Assembly (NCBI RefSeq): GCF_003269295.1
Contig: NZ_QLTT01000006.1
Coordinates: 372,001-436,000 of the forward strand
Direction: 5' to 3'
DNA length: 64,000 nt
From: Lentzea atacamensis
GTDB lineage: Bacteria > Actinomycetota > Actinomycetes > Mycobacteriales > Pseudonocardiaceae
Notes under the pieces: model-generated
What the model saw: only the letters and a program-made list of their open reading frames with translations
The model's database searches: none
Told to the model about the DNA's origin: nothing
Part shown: in pieces, positions 54,277 to 63,123 of the stretch
Numbering within the stretch: position 1 is the first letter of the stretch
Layout of the letters: each line of letters begins with the position of its first letter
Made by a program: the position numbers and the translations under genes

Positions 54277-57200
54277 ATGCGGAGAGCCAATCCGGTGACG
54301 TCCCTGTTGGCCACCGCCGCCGTCACCGCCTCCCTCATGATCGTTCCGTCTGCCAACGCCGAGGAGCCTCGCGCGGTCGCGTTCGCCGCCGACGACTACT
54401 GCCTCGGCCAGTGCGGTGACGTCCTGCCGCCCGGCAACAACGGCAACGCGACACTGGCCGAGATCCTCGGTCACAAGGCGTTCGGCACCAGGCCCGCGCA
54501 CTCGGCCGACCAGCTCGGCAAGTACGACGCCCTGGTCTCCGGGTACGGCGGCCTCACCAACGCCCAGCTCACGAACTTCTTCAACGACGCGTCGTTCGGC
54601 GTGGCGGCCGACCAGGTGGAAAGCACCATCCGGCCGCGCTCGGACGTGACGATCGTGCGAGACAAGAAGATCGGCATGCCGCACATCACCGGCACCACGC
54701 GGTCCGGCACGATGTTCGGCGCCGGCTTCGCGGCCGCGCAGGACCGCCTGTGGCTGATGGACCTGTTCCGCCACCTCGGCCGCGGGCAGCTCTCCGGTTT
54801 CGCCGGTGGGGCGCCGGGCAACCGCGTGCTGGAGCAGAGCTTCTACAACCAGATCCCGTACACCGAGGCCGACCTGCAGAAGCAGATCGACACCGCGGCG
54901 GCGAAGAACGGTGAGCGCGGGCGTCAGGCCATGGCTGACGTCAACGACTACATCTCCGGCATCAACGCGTACCTGACGCAGTCGATCGCGGCGCGGAACT
55001 TCCCCGGTGAGTACGTGCTGACCGGGCACGCCGACTCGATCACGAACTGGAACGACATCCAGCCGTTCAAGGCGACCGACATGGTGGCGATCGCCGCGGT
55101 CGTCGGTGGCCTGTTCGGTGCCGGTGGTGGCGGTGAGGTGCAGTCGGCGCTGGTGAAGCTGGCCGCGCAGAACAAGTACGGCGCTGCCGCCGGTGAGCGG
55201 GTGTGGCAGGCGTTCCGGGCTCAGAACGACCCGGAAGCCGTCCTGACTCTCCACAACGGACAGTCGTTCCCGTACGCGGCTTCCCCTGCCTCGCCGGTCG
55301 GCGTTGCCATGCCCGACGCCGGCAGCATCACGCCGGAGCGGATGGTCTACGACGAGACGGGCGGCACGGGTGCGGCCGTTTCAGTACCTGCTTCCGGTGA
55401 CCTGGCGAAGGCTTCCGGCATCTTCTCCGACGGCGTTCTGCCTGCTGATCTGCTGAACAAGAAGCACGGCATGTCCAACGCCCTTTCCGTTTCCGGTGCT
55501 CACACCGACACGGGCAACCCGATCGCCGTGTGGGGCCCGCAGACCGGTTACTTCGCGCCGCAGCTGCTGTTGCTGCAGGAGCTCAACGGTCCTGGCATCC
55601 GTTCGCGCGGTGTCTCGTTCGCGGGCGTCTCGATGTACGTGCAGCTCGGTCGCGGCATCGACTACTCGTGGAGCGCGACCTCGTCCGGGCAGGACATCGT
55701 CGACACGTACGCCGTGGAGCTGTGCAACCCGGACGGTTCGCCGGCCACGAAGGCGTCGCAGCACTACCTGTTCCACGGCGCCTGCCTGCCGATGGAACGC
55801 CTTGAGCGCAAGAACGCGTGGAAGCCGACCGTCGCCGACGGCACGCCGGCGGGCTCCTACACGTTGGTGATGTGGCGAACCAAGTACGGCCTGGTGACGA
55901 GCCGTGCGACCGTCGGCGGCAAGGTCGTGGCGTACACGACGCTGCGCTCGACGTACATGCACGAGGTCGACTCGATCATCGGCTTCCAGGAGTTCAACGA
56001 CCCGACCGCGATCCGTTCGGCCGCCGACTTCCAACGCGCCGCCAACAAGATCGGCTATGCGTTCAACTGGTTCTACGTCGACTCGCGCGACGCGGCCTAC
56101 TTCAACTCGGGCCTCAACCCGGTGCGCCGGTCCAATGTGGACCCGAATTTGCCGACGTGGGGCCGCGCCGAGTACGAGTGGGTCGGCTGGGACGGCAACG
56201 AGAACGTGGCGTCGTACATGCCGTTCGAGGGCCACCCGAACTCGATCAACCAGGACTACTACATCTCGTGGAACAACAAGCAGGCCAAGGACTTCACCTT
56301 CGGCGGCTTCGGCCACAGCGCCGTGCACCGCGGTGACCTGCTGGACGACCGCGTCCGCGCGCTGATCTCGTCGGGCCAGAAGGTGACTCGCGCGTCGCTG
56401 ACCCGCGTGATGGCCGAGGCCGCGGTGGCCGACCTCCGCGCCGAGCAGGTGCTGCCCGAACTGCTGCGCGTGGTGGAGTCCGCCCCTGTCGACCCCACCC
56501 TCGCCCCGGCCGTGCAGAAGCTGAAGGACTGGCAGCGCTCCGGCTCGTTGCGCAAGGAAACCTCGAAGGGCAGCAAGGCCTACGCCCACGCCGAGGCGAT
56601 CAGGATCCTTGATGCCTGGTGGCCGCTGCTGGTCGAAGCCCAGTTCAAACCATCGCTGGGTGATGGTTTGTACAACGCCCTGGTGAGCGCGCAGCAGGTC
56701 GACGAGGCCCCGTCCGACGCGCACGGCTCCGCACCGCACAAGGGTTCCTCGTTCCAGTACGGCTGGTGGGGCTACGTGGACAAGGACCTGCGCAAGGTCC
56801 TGGGCGACCCGGTCCAGGGCGCCTTCCCGCAGACCTACTGCGGCGGCGGCACGCTGTCAGGCTGCCGGACCGCCCTGGTGACGTCGCTTTCCCAGGCCGT
56901 GGCCAAGCCCGCCAACCAGGTCTACCCGGGCGACGCGGACTGCGCGGCAGGCGACCAGTGGTGCGCCGACACGATCATCCACCGCGCCATGGGCGGCATC
57001 ACCCAGGACAAGATCCACTGGCAGAACCGCCCGACCTACCAGCAGGTCGTGCAGTTCCCGTCCCGCAGGAGCCAGAACATCACCAACCTGGCCTCGAAGG
57101 CCGTCGCCACCGCGTCGTCCCACGAAACCGGCTGGAACAGCCTCCCGCCGTCGCACGTGCTGGACGGCAACGCGTCGACCCGCTGGGCCAGCGACTGGAG

Positions 57201-57474
57201 CGACAACCAGTGGATCCAGGTGGACCTTGGCTCTGTGCAACGAATCGGTCGCGCAGTGTTGCACTGGGAGTCGGCCTTCGCCAGTGGCTACCGCATCGAA
57301 CTTTCCAATGACGGCACGAACTGGCGGAACGTTTTCTCCACAAGTGCTGGCGACGGCGGCGATGATGTCGTAGCGTTCTCGCCACAGGACGCGAGATACC
57401 TCCGAATGACGGGTACCCAACGGGCCACGCGTTACGGATACTCCCTGTACGAGCTTGAGGTCTACAGCTTGTAG
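54277..57474 (+). CDS. Secreted penicillin acylase family protein with C-terminal discoidin domain
   Basis: The 1065-residue product has a Sec signal peptide (PVTSLLATAAVTASLMIVPS), an S45 Ntn-hydrolase core and a C-terminal F5/8-type (discoidin) domain from about residue 930. The alpha part has HITGTTRSGTMFGAGFAAAQ and DRLWLMDLFRHLGRGQLSGF. The catalytic Ser is probably in KHGMSNALSVSGAHTDTGNP, where autocleavage frees the beta chain. The discoidin part has TRWASDWSDNQWIQVDLGS. S45 enzymes cleave amides such as beta-lactams or acyl-homoserine lactones. ATG 54277 follows a GGAGAGGAG stretch. Confidence 0.9.
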   Translation: MRRANPVTSLLATAAVTASLMIVPSANAEEPRAVAFAADDYCLGQCGDVLPPGNNGNATLAEILGHKAFGTRPAHSADQLGKYDALVSGYGGLTNAQLTNFFNDASFGVAADQVESTIRPRSDVTIVRDKKIGMPHITGTTRSGTMFGAGFAAAQDRLWLMDLFRHLGRGQLSGFAGGAPGNRVLEQSFYNQIPYTEADLQKQIDTAAAKNGERGRQAMADVNDYISGINAYLTQSIAARNFPGEYVLTGHADSITNWNDIQPFKATDMVAIAAVVGGLFGAGGGGEVQSALVKLAAQNKYGAAAGERVWQAFRAQNDPEAVLTLHNGQSFPYAASPASPVGVAMPDAGSITPERMVYDETGGTGAAVSVPASGDLAKASGIFSDGVLPADLLNKKHGMSNALSVSGAHTDTGNPIAVWGPQTGYFAPQLLLLQELNGPGIRSRGVSFAGVSMYVQLGRGIDYSWSATSSGQDIVDTYAVELCNPDGSPATKASQHYLFHGACLPMERLERKNAWKPTVADGTPAGSYTLVMWRTKYGLVTSRATVGGKVVAYTTLRSTYMHEVDSIIGFQEFNDPTAIRSAADFQRAANKIGYAFNWFYVDSRDAAYFNSGLNPVRRSNVDPNLPTWGRAEYEWVGWDGNENVASYMPFEGHPNSINQDYYISWNNKQAKDFTFGGFGHSAVHRGDLLDDRVRALISSGQKVTRASLTRVMAEAAVADLRAEQVLPELLRVVESAPVDPTLAPAVQKLKDWQRSGSLRKETSKGSKAYAHAEAIRILDAWWPLLVEAQFKPSLGDGLYNALVSAQQVDEAPSDAHGSAPHKGSSFQYGWWGYVDKDLRKVLGDPVQGAFPQTYCGGGTLSGCRTALVTSLSQAVAKPANQVYPGDADCAAGDQWCADTIIHRAMGGITQDKIHWQNRPTYQQVVQFPSRRSQNITNLASKAVATASSHETGWNSLPPSHVLDGNASTRWASDWSDNQWIQVDLGSVQRIGRAVLHWESAFASGYRIELSNDGTNWRNVFSTSAGDGGDDVVAFSPQDARYLRMTGTQRATRYGYSLYELEVYSL

Positions 57475-57485
57475 ACCTTCGAGAT

Positions 57486-57521
57486 GAGGACGCCGATCCA
57501 CCCCCAGGGGTCGGCGTCCTC
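57486..57521 (+). terminator. Intrinsic terminator after the acylase gene
   Basis: GAGGACGCCGA (57486-57496) and TCGGCGTCCTC (57511-57521) form an 11-bp stem followed by TACTTTTCT. It lies 12 bp past the acylase stop. Confidence 0.8.
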
Positions 57522-57538
57522 TACTTTTCTCAGGCCTC

Positions 57539-58273
57539 TCACGCTCGGAACAGGTAGTTCCTCGTGGCGTCGCCGATGTCGTTCGCCGGCACCCACTCAC
57601 TCCCGTGCCATGTGCTCATCCGATACCCGCGCTCAGTCAGGAAGTCCGCCACGTCCCGCGCCCGGTACCCGAACCGCTCGACGTGCCGTTCCTCGATCTC
57701 CAGCAGGAATGCCGGCTTGAACCGCGCGATGGTCTCCTCGGCGCCCTCGAGCACCCGCAGCTCGGCCCCCTCGACGTCCGCCTTGACGAAGTCGAGCCGC
57801 GTGATCCCGTTCTCCTCGACGAAGTGGTCCAACGTGTCGGTCCTGACCAGCACGTCGAGGTGCTCCTCGAACTCCTCGTTGGACCCGAGCCCGTTGGCTC
57901 CCACCGTGAGGAACGACCGCCCGGTGACAGGACTCCCGTGCCGCACCGGCACGCTCATGACCTCGCGCCCCTGGCTGTTCCCCAACGCCACCGAGTGCCT
58001 GCGAATGTTGCGCCCTTCCCGAGGCCTCAGCGCGTAGGAAAGGGCCGGATGCGCGAACACCAGCGGCTCAACGCTGTGCACAGTCCCTTGTGGACCAACC
58101 AGTCTGGACAACGTGACCGTGTACAACCCCAAAGCCGCCCCGACGTCAACACAGACGTCACCGGCCTTCACGATCTTCCGGAGCCCGATCAGCTCCGGCT
58201 CGGCATAAGGCGTGAGCCGGGCGAGCGCCCGCAAACCGGCCACCACCGCGGCACTGCGAAGTTCGGTCAACAC
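57539..58273 (-). CDS. FkbM family methyltransferase
   Basis: The 244-residue SAM-dependent methyltransferase has motif I CVDVGAALGLYTVTLSRL, an acidic SVEPLVFAHP, and the FkbM signature RLDFVKADVEGAELRVLEG with FLLEIEERH. GTG 58273 was chosen because it begins just after the upstream gene's stop. FkbM-type enzymes methylate sugars or polyketides; the substrate is unknown. Confidence 0.88.
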   Translation of the reverse strand: MLTELRSAAVVAGLRALARLTPYAEPELIGLRKIVKAGDVCVDVGAALGLYTVTLSRLVGPQGTVHSVEPLVFAHPALSYALRPREGRNIRRHSVALGNSQGREVMSVPVRHGSPVTGRSFLTVGANGLGSNEEFEEHLDVLVRTDTLDHFVEENGITRLDFVKADVEGAELRVLEGAEETIARFKPAFLLEIEERHVERFGYRARDVADFLTERGYRMSTWHGSEWVPANDIGDATRNYLFRA

Positions 58274-58283
58274 CCTCGCCAGC

Positions 58284-59051
58284 CTAGACGTGTCCGTTCG
58301 TGTGCTGTTCGCCCGCGGGCAGCCCGATCTGATCAGCGAACTCAGCCGCCACCCGCGACCCGCCGTAAACACTGAGCGCCTTGGCCAGATGCTGCCGCAG
58401 ATCCTTCCGGTGCGAGTCCTCAAGCTCAGGCATCGCCCGCTCAACACTGCTGACCAACGACTCGGCCCAGTGCGTGGCCGGCTGCCGTTGAGCGATCTTG
58501 ACCAGCTCAGCGAGGTGGTTCGACAACTTCACCGCCTCCTCGACCTGGTACCCGTTGCGCTGCAACCACCAGATCGTGGCCGTACCGACGTCCGTCAACA
58601 CCTCGTCCCGCAAGTACCGGATCTCGGCCCGCTCAACGTCCCGCTCAGCCAGCTTGAACGTGGAGTTCCGCAACAGCTCGATGTGCTTGCGAGCCATCTC
58701 CAGGTCTTCCTCCTGCACGCTGACCTTGACCTGCTCGGCCCGCGCCCACACATGCGTACCCGGCACCTGCCGTTCGGTGGCGAGCTCATCCCCCAACTGA
58801 TGCTGCAACGCCGCATGATGCACCAGCATCGCCTTGCCGCTGATCTCCTTGGCCCGCTGCAAAACGTGATGAATCGCAGCACTCCGCGGCGAGTTGTGCC
58901 GAAGCCCGGTAGCCAGATCGAGCCGCCACACGATCGTCAGCTTGACCTGAAAGTCCAGCCCGTACACCGCACTGGGCAACGGCGTCTCGAACTCCTGCTG
59001 ATGACTGCTCGCCGGCGGCACAAAGGTGAAGTCCTCGGCACGCCGAGGCAC
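58284..59051 (-). CDS. Helical protein of unknown function
   Basis: The 255-residue protein has an N-terminal beta-rich part (SAVYGLDFQVKLTIVWRLDL) and a long helical, charged region (VSVQEEDLEMARKHIELLRN), with a faint look of band-7/SPFH proteins that could not be confirmed. It is 10 bp upstream of the FkbM gene. GTG 59051 is the only standard start; 30 codons further up, a strong GGGAGAGG precedes a GTA codon in frame, so the true N terminus may be longer. The 59052-59270 stretch up to tRNA-Arg has no other gene. Confidence 0.6.
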   Translation of the reverse strand: MPRRAEDFTFVPPASSHQQEFETPLPSAVYGLDFQVKLTIVWRLDLATGLRHNSPRSAAIHHVLQRAKEISGKAMLVHHAALQHQLGDELATERQVPGTHVWARAEQVKVSVQEEDLEMARKHIELLRNSTFKLAERDVERAEIRYLRDEVLTDVGTATIWWLQRNGYQVEEAVKLSNHLAELVKIAQRQPATHWAESLVSSVERAMPELEDSHRKDLRQHLAKALSVYGGSRVAAEFADQIGLPAGEQHTNGHV

Positions 59052-59270
59052 CCGCCGCCGCCACCAAGCCTTGAGGGCGCCAAGCGGTCCAGGACGGAAG
59101 TCGGGCCAGGGTCTGCTTACGCCCTCTCCCTACCTGACGTTTCTCCACCGCAGAAGGTGGCCTGCCTCACTTCCCTCCAACGGCCGCAGGGTTGCCGTCT
59201 GACCCTCACGGTGCGTGAGCGGGGGCGCTGGTCAACTCGGTGGCGGCACCCCGGTAGACTGCTGTCGCCA

Positions 59271-59346
59271 GCCCTAGTAGCTCAGGGGATAGAGCATCGG
59301 TTTCCTAAACCGTGTGTCGCAGGTTCGAATCCTGCCTGGGGCACCA
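59271..59346 (+). tRNA. tRNA-Arg (anticodon CCU)
   Basis: The 76-nt cloverleaf is complete. Acceptor GCCCTAG pairs with CTGGGGC including one G-U pair, the D arm is GCTCAGGGGATAGAGC, the anticodon stem CGGTT/AACCG presents TTCCTAA with anticodon CCT, and the T arm is GCAGGTTCGAATCCTGC. CCA is encoded (59344-59346). It reads AGG arginine codons. tRNA-Arg(CCU) is a frequent integration site for mobile elements. Confidence 0.96.
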
Positions 59347-59362
59347 CCTTTCGCCGGGTGAA

Positions 59363-59407
59363 ATCAAGCTCTGACCAGCGGCAACGCGGTCGGAGCTTGA
59401 TCTTTTT
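59363..59407 (+). terminator. Intrinsic terminator of tRNA-Arg
   Basis: ATCAAGCTCTGACC (59363-59376) and GGTCGGAGCTTGAT (59388-59401) form a 14-bp stem with one U-G pair and an 11-base loop, followed by CTTTTT. Its 3' half recurs 2 kb downstream. Confidence 0.88.
59377..59407 (+). repeat. 31-bp direct repeat, left copy
   Basis: This copy is the loop and 3' half of the tRNA-Arg terminator. It matches 61397-61427 at 30 of 31 positions (one A/G difference). The sequence from here to about 59596 carries no recognisable gene. Confidence 0.8.
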
Positions 59408-59596
59408 GTCAGTACGTGGAGACGTTCGACCGGCTGATGTTGGCGGGGCTTCCGGCCGCCGTGACGACCGGACACCTCCACCGAGCGGCGCAGCATCTCA
59501 AGGACACCGCACCACCCTCCAATAGCGAGGTTGTACTGAGGGGTGTGGCGGCTCGTGACGGCTCGGAAGATCTCCACGCGCTCCGGCTGAGCCCGA

Positions 59597-60031
59597 TCAT
59601 GGCCTGCTCGTGCTCGCGGGCTGCTTCGACGGGTTCTGCGGGGCTTCGCCGAGCACGACGTACCAGCGGTCGTCCGTGCGGGTCAGCGTCAGACGCTCGC
59701 TGTAGTCGCCGGTCGAACTGGTGCCGGTGAGCCGCGCCGCTGCCACGTCCGGGACCAACTCGCTGGAGATGTCGGCATTCGTGAGGCGGATGTCCTTGCC
59801 GCCGTTCGCTTCGATTCGCCGGCTGATGTCGTCGGTCGCGTCGTTGCCCGGTGGCGCGAGGCGGGACAAGGCCTGTGAGTCGCGAGCGTTGAGCGCCTGG
59901 ATGTAGGCGTCGACCGCGGCACGCGGAGCGTCCGCGCCGGTGTCCGGTGTGGTGGAGCAGGCTGCGAGCAGGCCGAGGCCGGCGAGGGTGATGAAAAGCC
60001 CTCGCCGGCCTCGGTGAAGTGGGAAGCGCAA
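59597..60031 (-). CDS. Small secreted lipoprotein of unknown function
   Basis: The 144-residue product has a lipoprotein signal with lipobox LAACST and a mature domain (AVDAYIQALNARDSQALSRL, YSERLTLTRTDDRWYVVLGE) shaped like NTF2-type or DUF4878-like lipoproteins. TTG 60031 has GAGGAA four bases upstream. It follows the amidase gene by 8 bp and is probably co-transcribed with it. Confidence 0.75.
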   Translation of the reverse strand: MRFPLHRGRRGLFITLAGLGLLAACSTTPDTGADAPRAAVDAYIQALNARDSQALSRLAPPGNDATDDISRRIEANGGKDIRLTNADISSELVPDVAAARLTGTSSTGDYSERLTLTRTDDRWYVVLGEAPQNPSKQPASTSRP

Positions 60032-60039
60032 TGGTTTCC

Positions 60040-61246
60040 TCAGGTCCGGTGGGCGTAGTACCAGGCGTCAGGGTGCGTCGCGATGAAGCTGGACAGCGGT
60101 CTGTTGTGCTTGTTGTCCTCGCGGCCGCTGTGGTACGTCAAGTACACCTCTGACGCCCGCTCACCGCTGCCCACCCGGTCGGTCACGAACATCGAGTGGC
60201 TGATGTTGTCATTGCGGTCGAAGTCGACCTGGAGGACGTCGGTCACCCACAGCTTCCACACGTTGTCGATGTAGCTGGTGCGGCCGGACTCGTGTGCGGC
60301 GAACCAGTACCAGTTCTCCGCCGCGGCCCACGAGTAGCTGGTCGTCCAGGTGTAGTCGCCGTAGAACCAGTTCTTGTTGTCGGTTCGGTCCTCCCACGGC
60401 CACGAACCCACGGTGGTCCAGCCACCCGCGCCGACGATCTGGGAGAGGAAGTTGGTGCAGTCGCCGCCCTCGCCTGCGCCTGCGTAGGACCGGTACGCGT
60501 GGTTGTACTGTGCCTCGGTGGCCCCCAGTACCTGTTCGCGTAGTTCAGCATCGCAACGTAGTCATACGCCGCAGAAGACGCATCGGTGCCTTTCAGACCC
60601 GGCTTGATCGCATTCTTGGTGGCGTCGTTGAGCTGAGCGTCCGTGGGCCTGGTCGTCGCGGCCGATGGCCTGGACGGGCTCGCGGCCTTCATCGACGCCG
60701 GTGTGGCGGCCGCAGGATCGGTGTCCGGAGCCATGACGGAGTCGCCGAGGTCCGCGACGTCGCCGGCCAACAGCCAGCCGGAGGCCGTCGAGGTGAACGA
60801 GAGCCTGCGCTGCAGGCCGTACTCCTCGAACGTTGGCGCGCCGGGGTAAGTCCGGACGAAATACAGCTTTGTGTGCTCGGTGAACGCCACGTCCACGGTG
60901 CTCCCACGCGCTTCGAACGTGACATCGAGGAGTGCGACCTCGGCGCGGTGGTGCCCGCCGTTCACCTTGCGCAGCAGGGATCGCCGCGCATCGATGGCGG
61001 TGCGGTCCTTTGCCAGCTTGGCCTCGACGGAGGTGCCGGTCGGGACCGTGGTGAGTCGTTGGGTCGTCAGGCCGTCGCCATCGGTGAGCCGGTCGGCGCG
61101 GTCCTGCAGGTACCGCTGGGCGAGGGACGTGAGCCGTGCGCGGTCGTCGGCTGTGATTTCACCGGAATCGGCCGCAGCCGGCGACGCACCCAATGCGGTG
61201 GCCATAGCCGTGGTCAGGACAGCAGAAAGCAAGATCGGTCTTCGCA
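60040..61246 (-). CDS. Secreted amidase-domain protein, frameshifted
   Basis: GTG 61246, behind GGGGGGC, starts a signal peptide (PILLSAVLTTAMATALGASP) and an N-terminal domain of about 150 residues. The C-terminal amidase domain (PF12671-like) begins YDYVAMLNYANRYW and continues in another frame as GEGGDCTNFLSQIVGAGGW, with the catalytic Cys in GDCTNF, to the stop at 60040. The frame change falls in a run of five G at about 60530, where six would restore the frame. Such enzymes act on cell-wall peptides. Whether this is decay or a homopolymer error is unclear. Confidence 0.75.
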
Positions 61247-61396
61247 CAAGAGCCCCCCAGGCAAAGTGTGCTGAAAGTATTTCCCCAGCCACCAGAGTTG
61301 CAGCGGACCACGTGGCCGATCAATCGGACATTTAGCGCATTACACCCGCCGGGTTGTTGGAGCCCTGCTGGATGATCTTCCGATGCAGGTTCTCGG

Positions 61397-61427
61397 AGCG
61401 GCAGCGCGGTCGGAGCTTGATCTTTTT
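61397..61427 (+). repeat. 31-bp direct repeat, right copy
   Basis: This copy of 59377-59407 has one mismatch and ends in CTTTTT like the tRNA-Arg terminator. Just upstream, GCAGGTTC (61385-61392) matches eight bases of the tRNA T arm, as if a partial tRNA end had been joined to the terminator with an internal deletion. Confidence 0.8.
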
Positions 61428-61439
61428 AGCCATTCACCG

Positions 61440-62168
61440 TCACCGAACAATGAGGGCGGCGTTCGCGACGGCCGCCTCCGCGAACGCCCGCACGATCGGA
61501 TGGCACGTGTCGCCGTCCCCTGCCAGTTCCGGCTGGAAGAGCGTCACCAGGTAGAACGGGTGTGCCGGCAGTTCCGCGATGCGGATCGCGCCTTCGTCGT
61601 CGTGGCCGGTGAAGCGCAGTCTGTGCGCGGTCAGCATTTCGGCGTAGGAAGGGTTCAGGCCGTAGGCGCAGTGGTAGCGCTCGATGGAGCGCTCGGCGCC
61701 CAGGGCTCGTGCCGCGAGTGAACCCGGCTCTACCCGCACCGCTCCCTCGTGGCCGACCAGCGAGCAGGTCAGGGGGACGACTACCTGCTGCTCGGCGGTC
61801 GGTGCGGTCTCGGCGTGGCTGGCATCGGCTACGCCGCACACGTTGCGGGCGTACTCCAGCAGGGCGTGCTGGAAGCCGCCGCAGGTGTCCAGGAAGGGGA
61901 TGCCGTGCTCGCGGGCGGTTCGGATTGCTGAGAGTGCTCCTGCTTCGCTGCGATATGGGCTGCCGGGCAGGACCCACACGCCGTCGAAGTCTTCGAGGCG
62001 GGTGTCGGGCACGTCCTCTGTGGCCACCCAGTACGCGTCCAGGGTCAGGCCGTCGTGGACGCGCAGGGCTTCCAGCAGGCGCGGGATTCGAGTGTGTGAG
62101 CGAACTAGCGGCGAGCGGTCGCCGATCAAGGCCACGCGTGCGGTGCGAGTACCAACCATGGTTTCCAT
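61440..62168 (-). CDS. CTP synthase C-terminal region-related protein (glutaminase-like)
   Basis: The 242-residue protein resembles only the class I glutamine-amidotransferase half of CTP synthase. It has VALIGDRSPLVRSHTRIPR, VWVLPGSPYRSEAGALSAI and the nucleophile region FLDTCGGFQHALLEYARNV, with His in ERYHCAYGLNP. The synthetase domain is absent. In some lineages this family has selenocysteine at the nucleophile; here it is ordinary Cys (TGC). ATG 62168 or 62159 may be used. It is divergent from a LysR gene. The reaction is unknown. Confidence 0.85.
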   Translation of the reverse strand: METMVGTRTARVALIGDRSPLVRSHTRIPRLLEALRVHDGLTLDAYWVATEDVPDTRLEDFDGVWVLPGSPYRSEAGALSAIRTAREHGIPFLDTCGGFQHALLEYARNVCGVADASHAETAPTAEQQVVVPLTCSLVGHEGAVRVEPGSLAARALGAERSIERYHCAYGLNPSYAEMLTAHRLRFTGHDDEGAIRIAELPAHPFYLVTLFQPELAGDGDTCHPIVRAFAEAAVANAALIVR

Positions 62169-62234
62169 CGTGGTGGCGCGTTCCACATAAGACCAACGAC
62201 TCCTTCTGCTGGGTGCATTAGTGACACTGATGCT

Positions 62235-63110
62235 GTGGACCCACATCTGCTCCGGACCTTTGTGACCGTGGCGCGCCACGAGTCGTTCTCCGTCGCCGCC
62301 CACGAGCTGGGGTACACCCAGTCCGCTGTCTCCCAGCAGATCGCTGCGCTCGAGGCCGACCTCGACGTGCTGCTGTTGCGACGGCGGCCGGTGGTGCCCA
62401 CCGATGCTGGTCGGCGGTTGCTTGAGCACGCTGGGGCGATCCTGTTGCGGTTGGACGCGGCGCGCGCCGATGTTCGCAGGGTTTCCGGTGGGCAACCGGT
62501 TGAGCTGCGTGTGGGCATCTCGCCGATGGCGGACAGCGGCCGGTTGGTGGAGCGGCTCGTTGAGGTTCAGCGGTCGATGCCGCGGGTGACGGTGACGGTG
62601 TCGGCGTGCGGGGCGGACGAGGTTGCGGCTGGAGTGGCGCGGGGCGAGTTGGAGATCGGGCTGGTTGACGGGGTGACCGCGCCCAGCGATCCGCTGCGCG
62701 TTGTCGAGCTCGGCACGTTCACCACCGTCGTGGTCAGCGAGAGTCCGCTTGTGGTGGCGCTTCCGCGCGACCACCCGCTGGCCGCTCGGGGTGTGCTGCG
62801 TCTCGGCGACCTCGCGGACGCGCGGTGGATCGACGCACCGGGCGCCGCTGTCCCGCTTGCCCGGCTGCGGGTGGTGGCCGACGGCTTTCGGTCCGGCCTG
62901 CGGTACGACGGCGCGGAACGGTCCGTGCTGCTGGCGATGGTGGCGGCCGGCGGTGGGCTTGCGGTCCTGCCTGCGCCGGTTGTGCGGGAAGGGGTGGCCG
63001 CGGTGCCGCTTGCCGCCCCGGCTCCCGTGCACCGCACGGAGCTGGTGCACGGGAGCCTCACCGGGCCCGCCGCCGCCATCGTCGCGGGACTCGGCTTCGG
63101 TGTGCGGTAG
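62235..63110 (+). CDS. LysR family transcriptional regulator
   Basis: The 291-residue product starts at GTG 62235 and has the N-terminal winged helix (LLRTFVTVARHESFSVAAHE, LGYTQSAVSQQIAALE) and a periplasmic-binding-like effector domain. It is divergent from the CTP-synthase-related gene with 66 bp between starts, the standard arrangement for a LysR regulator and its target. Confidence 0.93.
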   Translation: MDPHLLRTFVTVARHESFSVAAHELGYTQSAVSQQIAALEADLDVLLLRRRPVVPTDAGRRLLEHAGAILLRLDAARADVRRVSGGQPVELRVGISPMADSGRLVERLVEVQRSMPRVTVTVSACGADEVAAGVARGELEIGLVDGVTAPSDPLRVVELGTFTTVVVSESPLVVALPRDHPLAARGVLRLGDLADARWIDAPGAAVPLARLRVVADGFRSGLRYDGAERSVLLAMVAAGGGLAVLPAPVVREGVAAVPLAAPAPVHRTELVHGSLTGPAAAIVAGLGFGVR

Positions 63111-63123
63111 CGGCTGTGAGGTC

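Noticed and set aside
59305-59577. Minus-strand frame ending RQDSNLRHTV
   Set aside because: The end is the familiar translation of the antisense of a tRNA; the frame crosses tRNA-Arg and its terminator.
59271-61430. Intact prophage or integrative element at tRNA-Arg
   Set aside because: No integrase, replication or phage gene is present, and the segment is only 2 kb.
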